In this document: one piece after another, positions 46,875 through 59,942 of the stretch
Position numbering within the stretch: position 1 is the first letter of the stretch
Layout of the letters: every line of letters begins with the position of its first letter
DNA from: Pseudomonadota bacterium
GTDB taxonomy: Bacteria > Pseudomonadota > Alphaproteobacteria > Rickettsiales > SXRF01
NCBI GenBank assembly: GCA_963205195.1
Contig: CAUJHR010000020.1
Span: 93,589 to 157,588, forward strand
Length of the DNA stretch: 64,000 nucleotides
Direction of reading: 5' to 3'
Made by a program: the position numbers and the translations under genes
Notes under the pieces: generated by a model
Seen by the model: only the letters and a program-made list of their open reading frames with translations
Told to the model about the DNA's origin: nothing
Database searches by the model: none

Positions 46875-47128
46875 ATTAATAATTGATATTATACAGCATC
46901 TTAATTAATTTAATAATATAACAGAATTTTGAATTACCTGTTTACATTAGTCCTACCTGATGTTATTAACAGCGCGTAATCATGGAATACTGGCAATCAG
47001 CCGCTTATGGTTTCATTTGGTACATACCAGCTTACCCAGAGATGGGATCTTGCGCGAGTATTTAGCAAATGAAGGGGTTTGCCTGTCCGTGATTCAGATT
47101 ATGCTATTATAAATTTGGACGTGATATT
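46875..47128 (+). other. Intergenic leader between antiporter and prs
   Basis: A 254-bp stretch. The 3' half is less AT-rich and holds a 50-codon ORF (46960-47112, starting MLLTARNHGIL) without a ribosome-binding site, probably chance. TTGCCT (from 47080) followed after 17 bases by TGCTAT, or a TATTAT three bases on, could be the prs promoter. Confidence 0.3.
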
Positions 47129-48064
47129 ATGAAATTACTTGCCTGCAACAGCAACATTCCTCTCGCCCAGTCAATGGCTGATTACCTTGGCGTTAAACTT
47201 ACTAATGCCAGCGTAAAGCGTTTTGCCGACCAGGAAGTTTTTGTAGAAATAAATGAGAATGTGCGCGGCGAAGATGTTTTTGTCATTCAATCCACATCAT
47301 ATCCCGCCAACGACCATATCATGGAATTGCTAGTATGCCTTGATGCGCTGAAACGCGCCTCCGCCCGCAGGGTTACTGCCGTTATCCCTTATTTTGGTTA
47401 TGCCAGACAGGACCGCAAGATGGGTTCACGCACCCCGATAACCGCTAAGCTGGTTGCAAATGTTATTACCGCATCGGGCGCCAACCGCGTACTTACAGTT
47501 GATCTTCATGCAGGGCAGATACAGGGGTTTTTTGATATACCGCTGGACCATCTATATGCCGCCCCGGTTATCATAACCGACATTAAAAAACATTATACAA
47601 AACCTGAAAATATCATGATCGTATCGCCAGACGTTGGTGGTGTGGTGCGTGCGCGCACTATTGCGAACCGTATTGGTGCCGACCTTGCTATCGTGGATAA
47701 GCGCCGTGAAAAGGCCGGACACTCAGAAGTTATGAATATAATAGGTGATGTCAGCGGACGCGACTGTATTTTGTTCGACGATATCGTTGATTCAGCAGGA
47801 ACACTATGCAACGCAGCGGCAGCACTTATGGAAGCCGGCGCTTCCTCGGTTGCAGCTTATGTAACCCATGGGGTGCTTTCAGGTAAGGCAATAGAGCGGG
47901 TTGAAAGCTCTGTGCTTACCTCTTTGGTTATAAGCGACACCATAATGACCACAGATGAGGTGAAGGCAGCAAAAAATATCCGCGTTTTATCGGTTGCGCC
48001 TCTACTTGGCGAAGCTATCAAGCGTATAAGCGAAGAAACGTCAGTATCTAGTTTATTTGACTAA
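47129..48064 (+). CDS. prs: Ribose-phosphate pyrophosphokinase
   Basis: Makes PRPP from ribose 5-phosphate and ATP for nucleotide, His and Trp synthesis. It is 311 aa, with the ATP/Mg site [19 protein letters not shown] and the PRPP loop [14 protein letters not shown]. It precedes rplY and pth, a common alphaproteobacterial order. Confidence 0.97.
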   Translation: MKLLACNSNIPLAQSMADYLGVKLTNASVKRFADQEVFVEINENVRGEDVFVIQSTSYPANDHIMELLVCLDALKRASARRVTAVIPYFGYARQDRKMGSRTPITAKLVANVITASGANRVLTVDLHAGQIQGFFDIPLDHLYAAPVIITDIKKHYTKPENIMIVSPDVGGVVRARTIANRIGADLAIVDKRREKAGHSEVMNIIGDVSGRDCILFDDIVDSAGTLCNAAAALMEAGASSVAAYVTHGVLSGKAIERVESSVLTSLVISDTIMTTDEVKAAKNIRVLSVAPLLGEAIKRISEETSVSSLFD

Positions 48065-48106
48065 AAAATTACAAAACGAATATTATAACACTAAGGAGAA
48101 TATAAA

Positions 48107-48811
48107 ATGACCACAGCAACAAAAACTATTGCCGTTCTACCGGCTGCATCACGTGACCAAAGCGGCAAAGGGATTTCCCGCAGCCTGCGTCGTGAAGGTA
48201 AAATCCCAGGAGTTCTTTACAGCAAGGGCCAGGAAGCCACCCGCATCAGCCTGCCGCTTAAAGAAGTCGCAATGGAATATGCTAAAGGCCGCTTCAACAG
48301 CCGCCTTGTAGAGCTTAAATTTACTGATAAGACAATTAAAGCATTACCCAAAGACGTACAGTTCAACCCAGTTACTGACGCTATTGAACATGTAGACTTC
48401 ATTAAAGTTGATGCTGGCGCTACGCTACGTGTACAGGTTCCAGTAAAAGTTGTTGGGCAAGAGCGTTCGGTTGGCTTGAAACGCGGCGGTGTTTTCAATA
48501 TTGTTCGCCATGAAATCGAATTCATCTGTTCGCCAGAAGCAATTCCTACCCATATCGAAGTAAATATCCAAGCCGTTGATATCGGCCATAGCGTTCATAT
48601 TAATGATATTGAAATGCCTAAAGGTGTAACCCCGGCTATTAAGCGCAACTTTACCATCGTAACTATAGCAGGACGCGGCAAAGCTGAAGAAGAAAACCCA
48701 GCAGCTGCGGCAGCAGCAACTCCGGCGGCGGGCGCGGCCCCAGCAGCGGGTGCGGCAGCTCCTGCAGCGGGCGCAGCGGCAGCTAAAAAAGAAGCTCCTA
48801 AGAAGAAATAG
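48107..48811 (+). CDS. rplY: 50S ribosomal protein L25 (CTC type)
   Basis: A 5S rRNA-binding protein of the long, two-domain CTC form (234 aa). The opening has SRSLRREGKIPGVLYSKGQE, and EHVDFIKVDAGATLRVQVPV starts the second domain. The tail from ~190 is an Ala/Pro/Gly repeat ending in Lys, usual in alphaproteobacteria. AAGGAG precedes the ATG. A terminator-like hairpin follows. Confidence 0.96.
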   Translation: MTTATKTIAVLPAASRDQSGKGISRSLRREGKIPGVLYSKGQEATRISLPLKEVAMEYAKGRFNSRLVELKFTDKTIKALPKDVQFNPVTDAIEHVDFIKVDAGATLRVQVPVKVVGQERSVGLKRGGVFNIVRHEIEFICSPEAIPTHIEVNIQAVDIGHSVHINDIEMPKGVTPAIKRNFTIVTIAGRGKAEEENPAAAAAATPAAGAAPAAGAAAPAAGAAAAKKEAPKKK

Positions 48812-48822
48812 TTATAGTTTAT

Positions 48823-48866
48823 GGTCATGGGTTACGGGTAATTTAAATCCGTACCCATGGCCTTTT
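48823..48866 (+). terminator. Hairpin terminator after rplY, overlapping the longest pth reading frame
   Basis: GGTCATGGGTTACGG pairs with CCGTACCCATGGCC (one bulge, one G-T) across an 11-base AT-rich loop and is followed by TTTT. The distal arm covers an in-frame ATG at 48857, which supports the later pth start at 48884. The left arm reads as three 7-base steps of the kind seen beside rpoA and rpsK. Confidence 0.7.
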
Positions 48867-48883
48867 CTCATGACAAAACACTC

Positions 48884-49462
48884 ATGACCAATAATTTCCT
48901 TATAATAGGCCTTGGTAACCCAGGAACCGGATACGCAGGCAACCGCCACAATGTTGGCTTCATGGTAATTGACCAGATCATTTCTGATTATGGTTTTTCC
49001 AAGCCTTCATTAAAATTTGGCGGTGCTGTTGCTGAAGGTATGATCGATGGTGAGAAAACATATGCCTTTAAACCGCTTGGCTATATGAATATATCAGGTG
49101 CTCCTGCGAATGAGATCGCAAAATTTTATAAGATACCGCTTAAAAATATTATAGCCATACATGATGATCTTGATATTGCACCGGGAAAGCTTAAGGTAAA
49201 ACGCGGTGGTGGCAGCGGCGGACATAATGGGCTTAAAAGCCTTGATAGCCATATTGGTGTAGATTATTTACGGGTGCGGATAGGAATAGGCCATCCGGGT
49301 GACAAGGATATGGTATCTGATTATGTGCTTTCAAATTTCCGTAAGGAAGAAATAACTCAAATTGAAAGCATAATAAAGGAAACTTCCAAGCATGTAGGTT
49401 GCCTGCTTAAAAGCGATGAAGCAGGATTTATGAACAAAGTAAGCCTTTCGGTTGGCACTTAA
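48884..49462 (+). CDS. pth: Peptidyl-tRNA hydrolase
   Basis: Releases tRNA from stalled peptidyl-tRNA. It is 192 aa from ATG 48884 (MTNNFLIIGLGNPGTGYAGN), the family opening. The catalytic His is in NRHNVGFM and HDDLDIAPGKLK follows. An in-frame ATG at 48857 would lie in the preceding terminator stem. Confidence 0.96.
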   Translation: MTNNFLIIGLGNPGTGYAGNRHNVGFMVIDQIISDYGFSKPSLKFGGAVAEGMIDGEKTYAFKPLGYMNISGAPANEIAKFYKIPLKNIIAIHDDLDIAPGKLKVKRGGGSGGHNGLKSLDSHIGVDYLRVRIGIGHPGDKDMVSDYVLSNFRKEEITQIESIIKETSKHVGCLLKSDEAGFMNKVSLSVGT

Positions 49463-49482
49463 TATATTAATAGAGGGATAAA

Positions 49483-50583
49483 ATGGGTTTTAAATGTGGT
49501 ATTGTAGGGTTGCCTAATGTTGGCAAATCAACCCTTTTTAACGCACTTCTTTCAACTATTCAGGCAGAAGCTGCTAATTATCCTTTTTGTACCATTGAGC
49601 CTAATGTCGGGCGGGTAAATGTTCCAGACTCACGCCTGGATAAACTTGCAACAATTGCTGGTTCAGCACAGGTCATACCAACACAACTTGAATTTGTTGA
49701 TATTGCCGGGTTAGTGCGCGGTGCAAGCAAAGGTGAAGGGCTTGGCAACCAATTCCTCGCCCATATAAGGGAAGTTGATGCTATAATATATATGCTGCGA
49801 TGCTTTGAAGATGGAAATATTACCCATGTTGAAGGCGTGATCGACCCAATGCGTGATTCAGAAATTGTGGAAACTGAATTAGTGCTGGCTGACTTGGAAA
49901 GCCTGGAAAAACGCCTGCCAGCTTTGCAGAAAAAAGCAAAAACTGATAAGGAGGCGGCAGAGCAGGTAGCGCTTATTGAACGCATACTTCCTATTGTTTC
50001 CGAAGGACATCCAGCCCGTAATCTGGAGCTTAAGGATGAAGAAGAGAAAAGGCAGATGAAACTGTTGCAACTCCTCACCTCAAAGCCGGTTTTATATGTT
50101 TGCAATGTCGATGAAGAAAGCGCGGCAAACGGTAATGCCCTTTCAAATAAAGTCATGGAAATGGCTGCAAAGAAAAAAGCCCCCTGCGTTGTTGTGTCAG
50201 CGCGTATAGAGGCTGAAATATCTATGCTTTCCAGCGAAGAAGACAAAAAGGAATTTTTGTCGTCACTTAACCTTACGGAAACAGGTCTTTCCCGAATTAT
50301 CAGGGCAGGTTATGAGCTGCTTGACCTATCCACTTATTTTACCGTTGGCCCAAAGGAAGCCAGGGCCTGGACCATAACAAGCGGCACTAGCGCACCTGCC
50401 GCTGCCGGGGTTATCCATAGCGATTTTGAAAAAGGTTTTATACGCGCTGAAACTATTGCATACAGCGATTATATTACCCATAATGGGGAAGCTGGCGCAA
50501 AAGAAGCAGGAAAATTTCGTTTGGAAGGAAAAGAATATCGTGTAAAAGATGGAGATGTATTGCATTTCAGATTTAACAATTAA
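49483..50583 (+). CDS. ychF: Redox-regulated/ribosome-binding ATPase YchF
   Basis: An Obg-family P-loop protein (366 aa) that hydrolyses ATP and binds ribosomes. G1 is GLPNVGKSTLFNAL; the DIAGLVRGASKGEGLGNQFL switch region and the C-terminal TGS domain (IRAETIAYSDYI) are present. It sits 20 bp after pth, the usual neighbour. Confidence 0.97.
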   Translation: MGFKCGIVGLPNVGKSTLFNALLSTIQAEAANYPFCTIEPNVGRVNVPDSRLDKLATIAGSAQVIPTQLEFVDIAGLVRGASKGEGLGNQFLAHIREVDAIIYMLRCFEDGNITHVEGVIDPMRDSEIVETELVLADLESLEKRLPALQKKAKTDKEAAEQVALIERILPIVSEGHPARNLELKDEEEKRQMKLLQLLTSKPVLYVCNVDEESAANGNALSNKVMEMAAKKKAPCVVVSARIEAEISMLSSEEDKKEFLSSLNLTETGLSRIIRAGYELLDLSTYFTVGPKEARAWTITSGTSAPAAAGVIHSDFEKGFIRAETIAYSDYITHNGEAGAKEAGKFRLEGKEYRVKDGDVLHFRFNN

Positions 50584-50603
50584 ATATTAAGCGTAGGCTT
50601 TAT

Positions 50604-51500
50604 ATGTTCCCATTTTCCAGAAAAAAAAAGCAAAGACCAACCCCCTTATGGATGATCGTACTAGCAATTGCTTTCTTGGCATATTCTTTTCTGTCCAAGC
50701 ATGAAAGACCGGCTCAGCAAAATGCAACGACTGCGCCTGAAGCCAGCTCAGAGGGAACTCTGGAATCATTAAAATCCATTGCTGACCCAGAAAAAATTCT
50801 TAATCTGGATGGAATAAAAGGCAGGTTACTGCCAACAGTAAAAATGAAATTGCATGTTAAAGACCAAGAAAGTGGTAATGGAAAAATTGCGGTTTGCGGA
50901 CAGAAGGTCACAATTGAATACAGCGCTTTTACCGATGAAAAACAAATAGAAGCAGATCAAAAAAAGAGCTTCACAATTGGTGGCGGTGAAACCATCCCTG
51001 CCCTTGAAAAAGGTGTTATGGGAATGAAGATAAATGGCACACGCACTATTTACTCGCCAGGTGAGCTAGCATACGGGGCTGAAAAATTTACCCGCGATGA
51101 CGTACCGGCTCTTGCCAATATACGCTTTGAAATCAAATTACTTGATGCCAGCCCTGCTTTACCTGAGGTCGGCGCATACAGGGTAATTGGTGATGGAACT
51201 GGCATTAAAAATATTTACGAATGCGGCGATACTGCAAAACTTAATATGAGCATATGGGATTTAAGCGGGAAAAAAATCTATGATTCCAAGGATCATAATG
51301 GTCCAATTACTTTTGTGATAGGGAAATCACAGGTATTTTTAGGGCTAGAGCAAGGTGTCCTTGAAATGTCACCCGGAATGCGGCGAAATATCATTGTCCC
51401 GCCTGATTTCCAAAAAACACTACTTGGCAATAAGGCGTCTATAGATTTTTTGCTACCTACAAATCAAATCATATTAGTTGATATACAGTCAGTACAATAA
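50604..51500 (+). CDS. Membrane-anchored protein with two FKBP-type isomerase domains
   Basis: A 298-residue protein: basic N-terminus (FSRKKKQRPTP), one membrane helix (~15-32), an Ala/Ser/Pro linker, then two FKBP-like domains. Domain 1 (~95-185) has GGGETIPALEKGVMGMKINGTRTIYSP. Domain 2 (~195-298) has GKSQVFLGLEQGVLEMSPGMRRNIIVP. It probably catalyses prolyl isomerisation or acts as a chaperone in the periplasm. Domain 2 is more divergent and may be inactive. Confidence 0.85.
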   Translation: MFPFSRKKKQRPTPLWMIVLAIAFLAYSFLSKHERPAQQNATTAPEASSEGTLESLKSIADPEKILNLDGIKGRLLPTVKMKLHVKDQESGNGKIAVCGQKVTIEYSAFTDEKQIEADQKKSFTIGGGETIPALEKGVMGMKINGTRTIYSPGELAYGAEKFTRDDVPALANIRFEIKLLDASPALPEVGAYRVIGDGTGIKNIYECGDTAKLNMSIWDLSGKKIYDSKDHNGPITFVIGKSQVFLGLEQGVLEMSPGMRRNIIVPPDFQKTLLGNKASIDFLLPTNQIILVDIQSVQ

Positions 51501-51524
51501 GAATAACAACAGCCAAAATAATAG

Positions 51525-54727
<3,203 letters not shown>

Positions 54728-54814
54728 TTTTTAACCTTAAATATAAAATTATTTTATGCGGATGTTATTGATAATATAAGTATCCAGAAATTCAATGTAA
54801 AACTAATAAAAAAA

Positions 54815-54840
54815 TGCCGCCGCATTATTATGCGGCGACA
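54815..54840 (-). terminator. Rho-independent terminator after flgC-like gene
   Basis: TGCCGCCGCA pairs with TGCGGCGACA (one mismatch) over TTATTA. On the minus strand it is followed by TTTTTTTATT. It ends the transcript from the FlgC-like gene 27 bp upstream. Confidence 0.82.
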
Positions 54841-54866
54841 TTAAGCAGTGAAATAATTAATTGATT

Positions 54867-55262
54867 CTAGCTTAGCATATCCAGAAGGTTCTGCTGCATT
54901 CTATTATAGACTTGGATGGTTTTCAGGTTTGCCTTGAAATCATATGACGCAATCTGCATTTTCACCATTTCTTCGGCCGTATCAACATTGGGGCTTGCAA
55001 CGAAGCCATTGTCATCAGCCTGCGAACTGGTGGGATCGAGTGTTTGAACAGTCGGGTTATTTGCATCCTGAACTTCGGTGCGTACCCCGCCCGCTCCCAG
55101 CGAGATCTGCACTACGTCCTGCGGTATATACGGGGTATTGGTAGTAACCCCATTCACTTGCGTAGAAGTGCTGGACTGGTTGGCTATGTTAGACGCGCTT
55201 ACTTCTATGCGCCTGCTTGCGCCAGCTAAACCAGAAAGCGCGGAATCAATTGCGGTTGCCAT
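54867..55262 (-). CDS. FlgC-like flagellar basal-body rod protein
   Basis: A 131-residue protein of FlgC size. The N-terminal rod motif is ASRRIEVSASNIANQSST and the C-terminal FlgC-like end is FVASPNVDTAEEMVKMQIASYDFKANLKTI. It would form part of the proximal rod, but no other basal-body genes are here and the middle region is poorly conserved, so a divergent stand-alone member is possible. GGAG precedes the ATG. It has its own terminator and sits between pccA and pccB. Confidence 0.78.
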   Translation of the reverse strand: MATAIDSALSGLAGASRRIEVSASNIANQSSTSTQVNGVTTNTPYIPQDVVQISLGAGGVRTEVQDANNPTVQTLDPTSSQADDNGFVASPNVDTAEEMVKMQIASYDFKANLKTIQVYNRMQQNLLDMLS

Positions 55263-55376
55263 GGATTACTCCAAATAAATTCCCCAAATAATTAATTGGG
55301 AATAGATTTAATTATAAGCTGGGAATAGTTAACCAATTGATAATTTATGCCTGCTTTTGAAGCAAATGACCTGCAT

Positions 55377-55730
55377 CTAATTAGCCATTTTTGCACGTCT
55401 ATCCAATAACATAGCAAGATGACTGTTGGCTGGATCGGATCGTAAATAGTAAATATCTACGATTTGCCCCTCCTCTATCCCCTGCCATAAATCATTATAT
55501 TCAACATTTTCACGCCCAATATATTCACTGCCATTCACCCTGTAGCTATAGGAAACCAGGTATTCCTTACGTGTGGGCTGGTCATTACGGCGGGCCTGCT
55601 CCTCCTTTTTTATAACCACACCAGATATTTTATCAGCCTGTGCAATGAAATCACCAGACTGCTTACCCTGCATCCGCACCACTATTATAACAAGCAGCAC
55701 GAAAAATAAAATCAGGATAAGCTTACTCAT
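55377..55730 (-). CDS. DUF3592-like small membrane protein
   Basis: A 117-residue protein with one N-terminal membrane helix (~4-20) and a soluble part containing a YLVSYSYRVNGSEYIGRENV strand pattern and a VDIYYLRSDPANSHL end, typical of DUF3592. No function is known for the family. It starts three bases after the pccB stop and is probably co-transcribed. Confidence 0.75.
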   Translation of the reverse strand: MSKLILILFFVLLVIIVVRMQGKQSGDFIAQADKISGVVIKKEEQARRNDQPTRKEYLVSYSYRVNGSEYIGRENVEYNDLWQGIEEGQIVDIYYLRSDPANSHLAMLLDRRAKMAN

Positions 55731-55733
55731 AAA

Positions 55734-57341
55734 TTACAGCGGCAGGTTATCGTGCTTCTTCCAAGGATTCTGGATATCCTTGCTACGTAATATCGAAAGC
55801 GAACGGCAGATGCGCCAGCGTGTATTCTGCGGACGGATAACATCATCAATGAAACCACGCGATGCGGCAACAAAAGGTGATGCGAATTTAGCACGGTAAT
55901 CATCGATAAGTTTCTGCTCTTCTTCCTCGTTTGAGAATTTCCCGCGGAAGATAATTTCTACCGCGCCGCGAGGCCCCATAACTGCTATTTCTGCAGATGG
56001 CCAAGCATAATTCATATCGCCGCGCAGATGTTTGCTGCTCATAACGTCATATGCACCGCCATAAGCCTTGCGGGTGATAACAGTGATCTTGGGAACGGTA
56101 GCTTCCGCATAAGCAAATAACAGTTTAGCGCCATGCTTGATAACTCCGTTATGCTCCTGATGCGTTCCCGGCATGAATCCGGGAACATCGACAAAAGTAA
56201 CGATAGGTATAGAAAACGCATCGCAGAAGCGGATAAAACGTGCGGCTTTACGTGAAGCATCAATATCAAGGCAGCCAGCTAACTGTGTAGGTTGGTTAGC
56301 AACGAAACCTACGCTGTGCCCTTCCATACGCCCAAAACCAATAATTATGTTTTTTGCGTAATCAGGTTGTAATTCGAAGAAATCTCCCTCGTCTACTACC
56401 CGCTCCAAAAGCTCTTTCATATTATAAGCTTTGTTTGGATTTTCAGGCACAAGGGTATTTAATGACATTTCCACACGGTCTGCCGGGTCGGAAGTAGGAC
56501 GCGACGGAACCCCGGATTTATTAGAAAGGGGCAGGAAATTGAACATGCGGCGCACCTGAAGAAGCGCCTCAATATCATTATCATAAGCAAGATCAGCAAC
56601 CCCGGTTTTATGTGTGTGCGTGTCAGCACCACCAAGCTCTTCCTGTGTCACTACCTCATGAGTAACAGTTTTCACTACATCAGGGCCGGTTACGAACATG
56701 TAAGAGGAACCGCGCACCATTATAATGAAGTCAGTTAAAGCCGGTGAATAAACCGCACCACCAGCGCATGGCCCCATTATCACAGAAATTTGCGGTATAA
56801 CGCCAGATGCCAAAACATTGCGTTGGAATATTTCAGCAAAGCCGCCCAAAGAATCAACACCTTCCTGAATGCGGGCACCTCCTGAATCGAGGAGTCCGAT
56901 GACCGGAGCTCCCACCTTCATCGCCATATCAAGAATTTTACATATTTTCATAGCGTTGGTTTCTGAAAGCGAACCGCCCAGAACTGTAAAATCCTGACTG
57001 TAGATAAACACAATGCGCCCGTTTATAGTGCCATGCCCGGTTACACAACCATCACCCGGAACTTTATTGTCCTGCATGTTGAAATTGGTGCAGCGATGCT
57101 CGACGAACATGTCGAATTCTTCAAAAGAATCAGGATCGAGTAATACTTCAATACGTTCACGCGCCGAAAGCTTGCCTTTGGAATGCTGGGCATCAATACG
57201 TGCCTGCCCTCCGCCTTGCCGCGCCCTCTCCCTCTTTTGCTCCAGCTCTGCTATTATGGAGTTTGGCTGCAAAGTGGCTTTACCTGTAGCAGTAGTATCA
57301 TCCTGCGGGTTTGAGCGTTTCTTTCTGGCAAGAGTCATCAT
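55734..57341 (-). CDS. pccB: Propionyl-CoA carboxylase carboxyltransferase beta subunit
   Basis: The 535-residue carboxyltransferase subunit transferring CO2 from biotin to propionyl-CoA. The N-terminal acyl-CoA site ([34 protein letters not shown]) and the C-terminal biotin-side site ([38 protein letters not shown]) are intact. It works with pccA across the flgC-like gene. Confidence 0.96.
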   Translation of the reverse strand: MMTLARKKRSNPQDDTTATGKATLQPNSIIAELEQKRERARQGGGQARIDAQHSKGKLSARERIEVLLDPDSFEEFDMFVEHRCTNFNMQDNKVPGDGCVTGHGTINGRIVFIYSQDFTVLGGSLSETNAMKICKILDMAMKVGAPVIGLLDSGGARIQEGVDSLGGFAEIFQRNVLASGVIPQISVIMGPCAGGAVYSPALTDFIIMVRGSSYMFVTGPDVVKTVTHEVVTQEELGGADTHTHKTGVADLAYDNDIEALLQVRRMFNFLPLSNKSGVPSRPTSDPADRVEMSLNTLVPENPNKAYNMKELLERVVDEGDFFELQPDYAKNIIIGFGRMEGHSVGFVANQPTQLAGCLDIDASRKAARFIRFCDAFSIPIVTFVDVPGFMPGTHQEHNGVIKHGAKLLFAYAEATVPKITVITRKAYGGAYDVMSSKHLRGDMNYAWPSAEIAVMGPRGAVEIIFRGKFSNEEEEQKLIDDYRAKFASPFVAASRGFIDDVIRPQNTRWRICRSLSILRSKDIQNPWKKHDNLPL

Positions 57342-57388
57342 AAAATTCCATATAGTTATTATATAAAAAGACTATTTAGATAAACCTT

Positions 57389-58021
57389 TTACACCTGTTT
57401 GAGCAAGTGTAAAAACTGTCCTGCGGCAACTATTTCCGCTTTCATTTTCAGGGCACGGCTTTCAGATTCACTATCCCTTCCCCATTGCTCGGCCTGCATT
57501 TCCTCTTCAAGGCGCGAAAGGGTAAATGCCTCTTCAGGTGATAAATTCCTTTCACAAACAGCAATAGCCAATACTAAAGAGGAATAACCTGATGCTAAAA
57601 TACAAAATGCGGCAAGCTGCCATTCATCAAGGGACTTCAAGTAGCGTTTTATCGCTGTATGCAATGCAGGCGACTGATCAATCGGCATAACTCCACTTGT
57701 GGTCTGCCAAGATACATCAAAACGTGAATCTGCCCATTTAAGTACTGCGCCCCATAATTCATCCTGTTTTTTAGCAAGTGCTTCCGAAGCAGATGCGCGG
57801 TAAGTAAGCGTATCACTATCCACATAAACCATAAGAACTTCTACTATGTCATCCTTATTAGCGGCTATTTTATCAATAGCTGTATATGCAAGCGCAGTTA
57901 GTGGCATATTAGAAGGGCTATATTTTTTTCCACTTTTCCACTCAAGTGCAATAGAATCTGCGAGTGATTTGCTTGGTAATACAAAATTGTTGTTTGCAGG
58001 TGTTTTATCAGGAAGCGTCAT
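57389..58021 (-). CDS. ATP12-family F1-ATPase assembly chaperone
   Basis: A 210-residue protein of the ATP12 family, which protects the alpha subunit during F1 assembly. The family pattern is present: LADSIALEWKSG, MPLTALAYTAID, DSDTLTYRA, and the C-terminal EEEMQAEQWGRDSESESRA. It occurs in alphaproteobacteria and mitochondria. It overlaps rluC by four bases. Confidence 0.9.
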   Translation of the reverse strand: MTLPDKTPANNNFVLPSKSLADSIALEWKSGKKYSPSNMPLTALAYTAIDKIAANKDDIVEVLMVYVDSDTLTYRASASEALAKKQDELWGAVLKWADSRFDVSWQTTSGVMPIDQSPALHTAIKRYLKSLDEWQLAAFCILASGYSSLVLAIAVCERNLSPEEAFTLSRLEEEMQAEQWGRDSESESRALKMKAEIVAAGQFLHLLKQV

Positions 58022-58971
58022 TTTTTCACCTCAATGCCAAGCGCCTTGAAACTTTCCTTCATATGCTGCGGAAGAGTTGCTGTAACATCAATTTTCTTAC
58101 CGCTGCCAAAAGCGGGGATAACAATACGGTGTGCATGCAGGTGTAGCCCGGATGCAATTCCAACATCCTGCTCCTGCCCGGTATCAGCGCCGTATTTTTC
58201 ATCGCCAACTATAGGGCAGTCAATTGCCTGCATATGGACACGCAACTGGTGGGTGCGCCCGGTAAGCGGCTTAAGTTCCATTAGCGCGAAGCGGCGCACC
58301 AGGGATTCTACCACTCGATATTCTGTTTTTGCATATTTGCCTTCTTCATCATCAACTGCCACACGCTCATATGAGTTTTCCCCATGAACAGCCTTAAGCA
58401 GGCGGTAATCAATTGTCCCCATAGCATGCGCCGGACATCCATGCACCAATGCTAGATAGGTCTTTTCTATATCTTTACCTGCGAACATTTTAGATAGATG
58501 CGCTGCGGTTTTAGAGTTACGGGCCAGCACTAAAACTCCGCTCGTATCTCGGTCAAGCCTATGCACAAGCCTGGGCCTGTCTTTCGCGTCAAAAGTAAGC
58601 CCGCCCAGCATATCATCAAGGCTTTTCTTTACCTTAGTACCACCCTGCACCGGAAGGCCAAAAGGTTTATTGATTATTATTATATTGGCATCTTTATAGA
58701 TTACTAAGCTTTGTACAAATTTAATATCATGTTCACTGGCAACAGGTTTTGTTTTTACAAATTCCATATCCTCGCCAAGATCAGGATAATTCAATATTTG
58801 CCCGGTAAAAATACGGTCTGATGACTTAGCTTTTTTTCCATCCAAGCGCACCGCCCCTTTTCGCAAATATTTCTCCAGCATTGAATGCTGGAGAGCAGGA
58901 TAATGCCTTTTGAACCAGCGATCAAGGCGGATATCATGATCATCATCGCCAATAGTTTGTGTAATACTCAT
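58018..58971 (-). CDS. rluC: RluA-family 23S rRNA pseudouridine synthase
   Basis: A 317-residue enzyme with an N-terminal S4 RNA-binding domain (DRWFKRHYPALQHSMLEKYL) and a catalytic domain whose Asp is in RLVHRLDRDTSGVLVLARN. It probably modifies 23S rRNA; RluC is the best guess within RluA/C/D. It is the second gene of crcB-rluC-atp12. Confidence 0.92.
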   Translation of the reverse strand: MSITQTIGDDDHDIRLDRWFKRHYPALQHSMLEKYLRKGAVRLDGKKAKSSDRIFTGQILNYPDLGEDMEFVKTKPVASEHDIKFVQSLVIYKDANIIIINKPFGLPVQGGTKVKKSLDDMLGGLTFDAKDRPRLVHRLDRDTSGVLVLARNSKTAAHLSKMFAGKDIEKTYLALVHGCPAHAMGTIDYRLLKAVHGENSYERVAVDDEEGKYAKTEYRVVESLVRRFALMELKPLTGRTHQLRVHMQAIDCPIVGDEKYGADTGQEQDVGIASGLHLHAHRIVIPAFGSGKKIDVTATLPQHMKESFKALGIEVKK

Positions 58972-58986
58972 ATAATTTAAATCGTA

Positions 58987-59376
58987 TTAATTAATTATCT
59001 TGCTAACTATAAACATCCCTAACACAAGGGCAAGTACCGAGCATATTACTGAGCTTAATATATAAATGGCGGCCTGGGTAATAGCCCCGCGTTCAAACAA
59101 ATAAAATATATCCAGGCTGAAGGTAGAAAAAGTGGTAAATCCGCCAAGAACACCTACAGCAAATAACAAATTCATATCGCGTCCGCGCTCAGGCAGCCAG
59201 TGCGCCATTGTTGCAATCCATGCACCCATTAGGAATGAGCCCAATATATTTACACAAAGGGTGCCGTAGGGAAAAGTCATATCACCAGGACGGGCAATAA
59301 GAACTGTGATAACATAACGCAGCATTGAGCCTATTGCCCCGCCCATCATTACATAAACCAGTGCCATTGCCTGCAT
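58987..59376 (-). CDS. crcB: Fluoride ion channel CrcB/Fluc
   Basis: A 129-residue four-helix membrane protein, acting as a dual-topology dimer to export fluoride. GGAIGSMLRYVI and the central GVLGGFTTFSTFSLD with its Phe and Thr ladder are the family motifs. GGAGGC precedes the ATG. No fluoride riboswitch is evident in the short leader after the rplQ terminator. Confidence 0.95.
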   Translation of the reverse strand: MQAMALVYVMMGGAIGSMLRYVITVLIARPGDMTFPYGTLCVNILGSFLMGAWIATMAHWLPERGRDMNLLFAVGVLGGFTTFSTFSLDIFYLFERGAITQAAIYILSSVICSVLALVLGMFIVSKIIN

Positions 59377-59393
59377 TTAAAGCCTCCAATAGT

Positions 59394-59430
59394 AAAAAGC
59401 AGCCTGAGATAAAACCTGAGGCTGCTTTTT
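59394..59430 (-). terminator. Rho-independent terminator after rplQ
   Basis: AAAAAGCAGCCT pairs with AGGCTGCTTTTT over about 13 bases. On the minus strand the stem ends in TTTTT, closing the ribosomal operon 22 bp beyond rplQ. Confidence 0.85.
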
Positions 59431-59451
59431 TATAACATTCTAATTCTATAA

Positions 59452-59865
59452 TTACGCGGCTGCCGCTTCTTCAACAACAAGGCCTGAATCCTTGCCCTTT
59501 GCACTCACATCACGATCAACGAATTCAATAATTGCCATAGGCGCGTTATCGCCATAACGGAAACCAGCTTTTAGGACGCGTAAGTAACCGCCTTGGCGAG
59601 TTTTATAACGCTCCGCAATTGCCGAGAATAATTTGTTGGTCAGATCACTGTCATTCAGCATGGAATTCACCTGGCGGCGCGCATGCAAATCGCCGCGCTT
59701 GGCAAGAGTTATCAGCTTTTCAACAACCGGGCGCAGGTCTTTTGCCTTTGGCAAGGTGGTGGAAATCTGCTCATGTTTTATAAGCGCAGAAGCAAGGTTA
59801 GCGAACATCGATTTACGATGGGCTGATTTACGACCTAACTTGCGACCTTTCATACCGTGGCGCAT
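59452..59865 (-). CDS. rplQ: 50S ribosomal protein L17
   Basis: A 137-residue ribosomal protein opening [20 protein letters not shown], the invariant L17 start, with the [16 protein letters not shown] core. AGGAG precedes the ATG. It is the last gene of the alpha operon. Confidence 0.97.
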   Translation of the reverse strand: MRHGMKGRKLGRKSAHRKSMFANLASALIKHEQISTTLPKAKDLRPVVEKLITLAKRGDLHARRQVNSMLNDSDLTNKLFSAIAERYKTRQGGYLRVLKAGFRYGDNAPMAIIEFVDRDVSAKGKDSGLVVEEAAAA

Positions 59866-59880
59866 TTTATTTACTCCTAT

Positions 59881-59942
59881 TTAGTTACTTAGTTACTTGT
59901 TACCAATTACTAGTTTTTCTGTCTACTAGCAACCAGTAACCA
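59881..59942. repeat. Degenerate 7-bp repeat array / quasi-palindrome after rpoA
   Basis: On the minus strand the rpoA stop runs into TTAATGG TTACTGG TTGCTAG, then after a spacer come further TTAC-based steps. The two sides can pair: GTTACT-t-GTT with AAC-c-AGTAAC. It occupies most of the rpoA-rplQ spacer. Confidence 0.55.

Noticed and set aside
59377-59451. Fluoride riboswitch ahead of crcB
   Set aside because: The short spacer is taken up by the rplQ terminator and the crcB ribosome-binding site; no pseudoknot-like motif fits.
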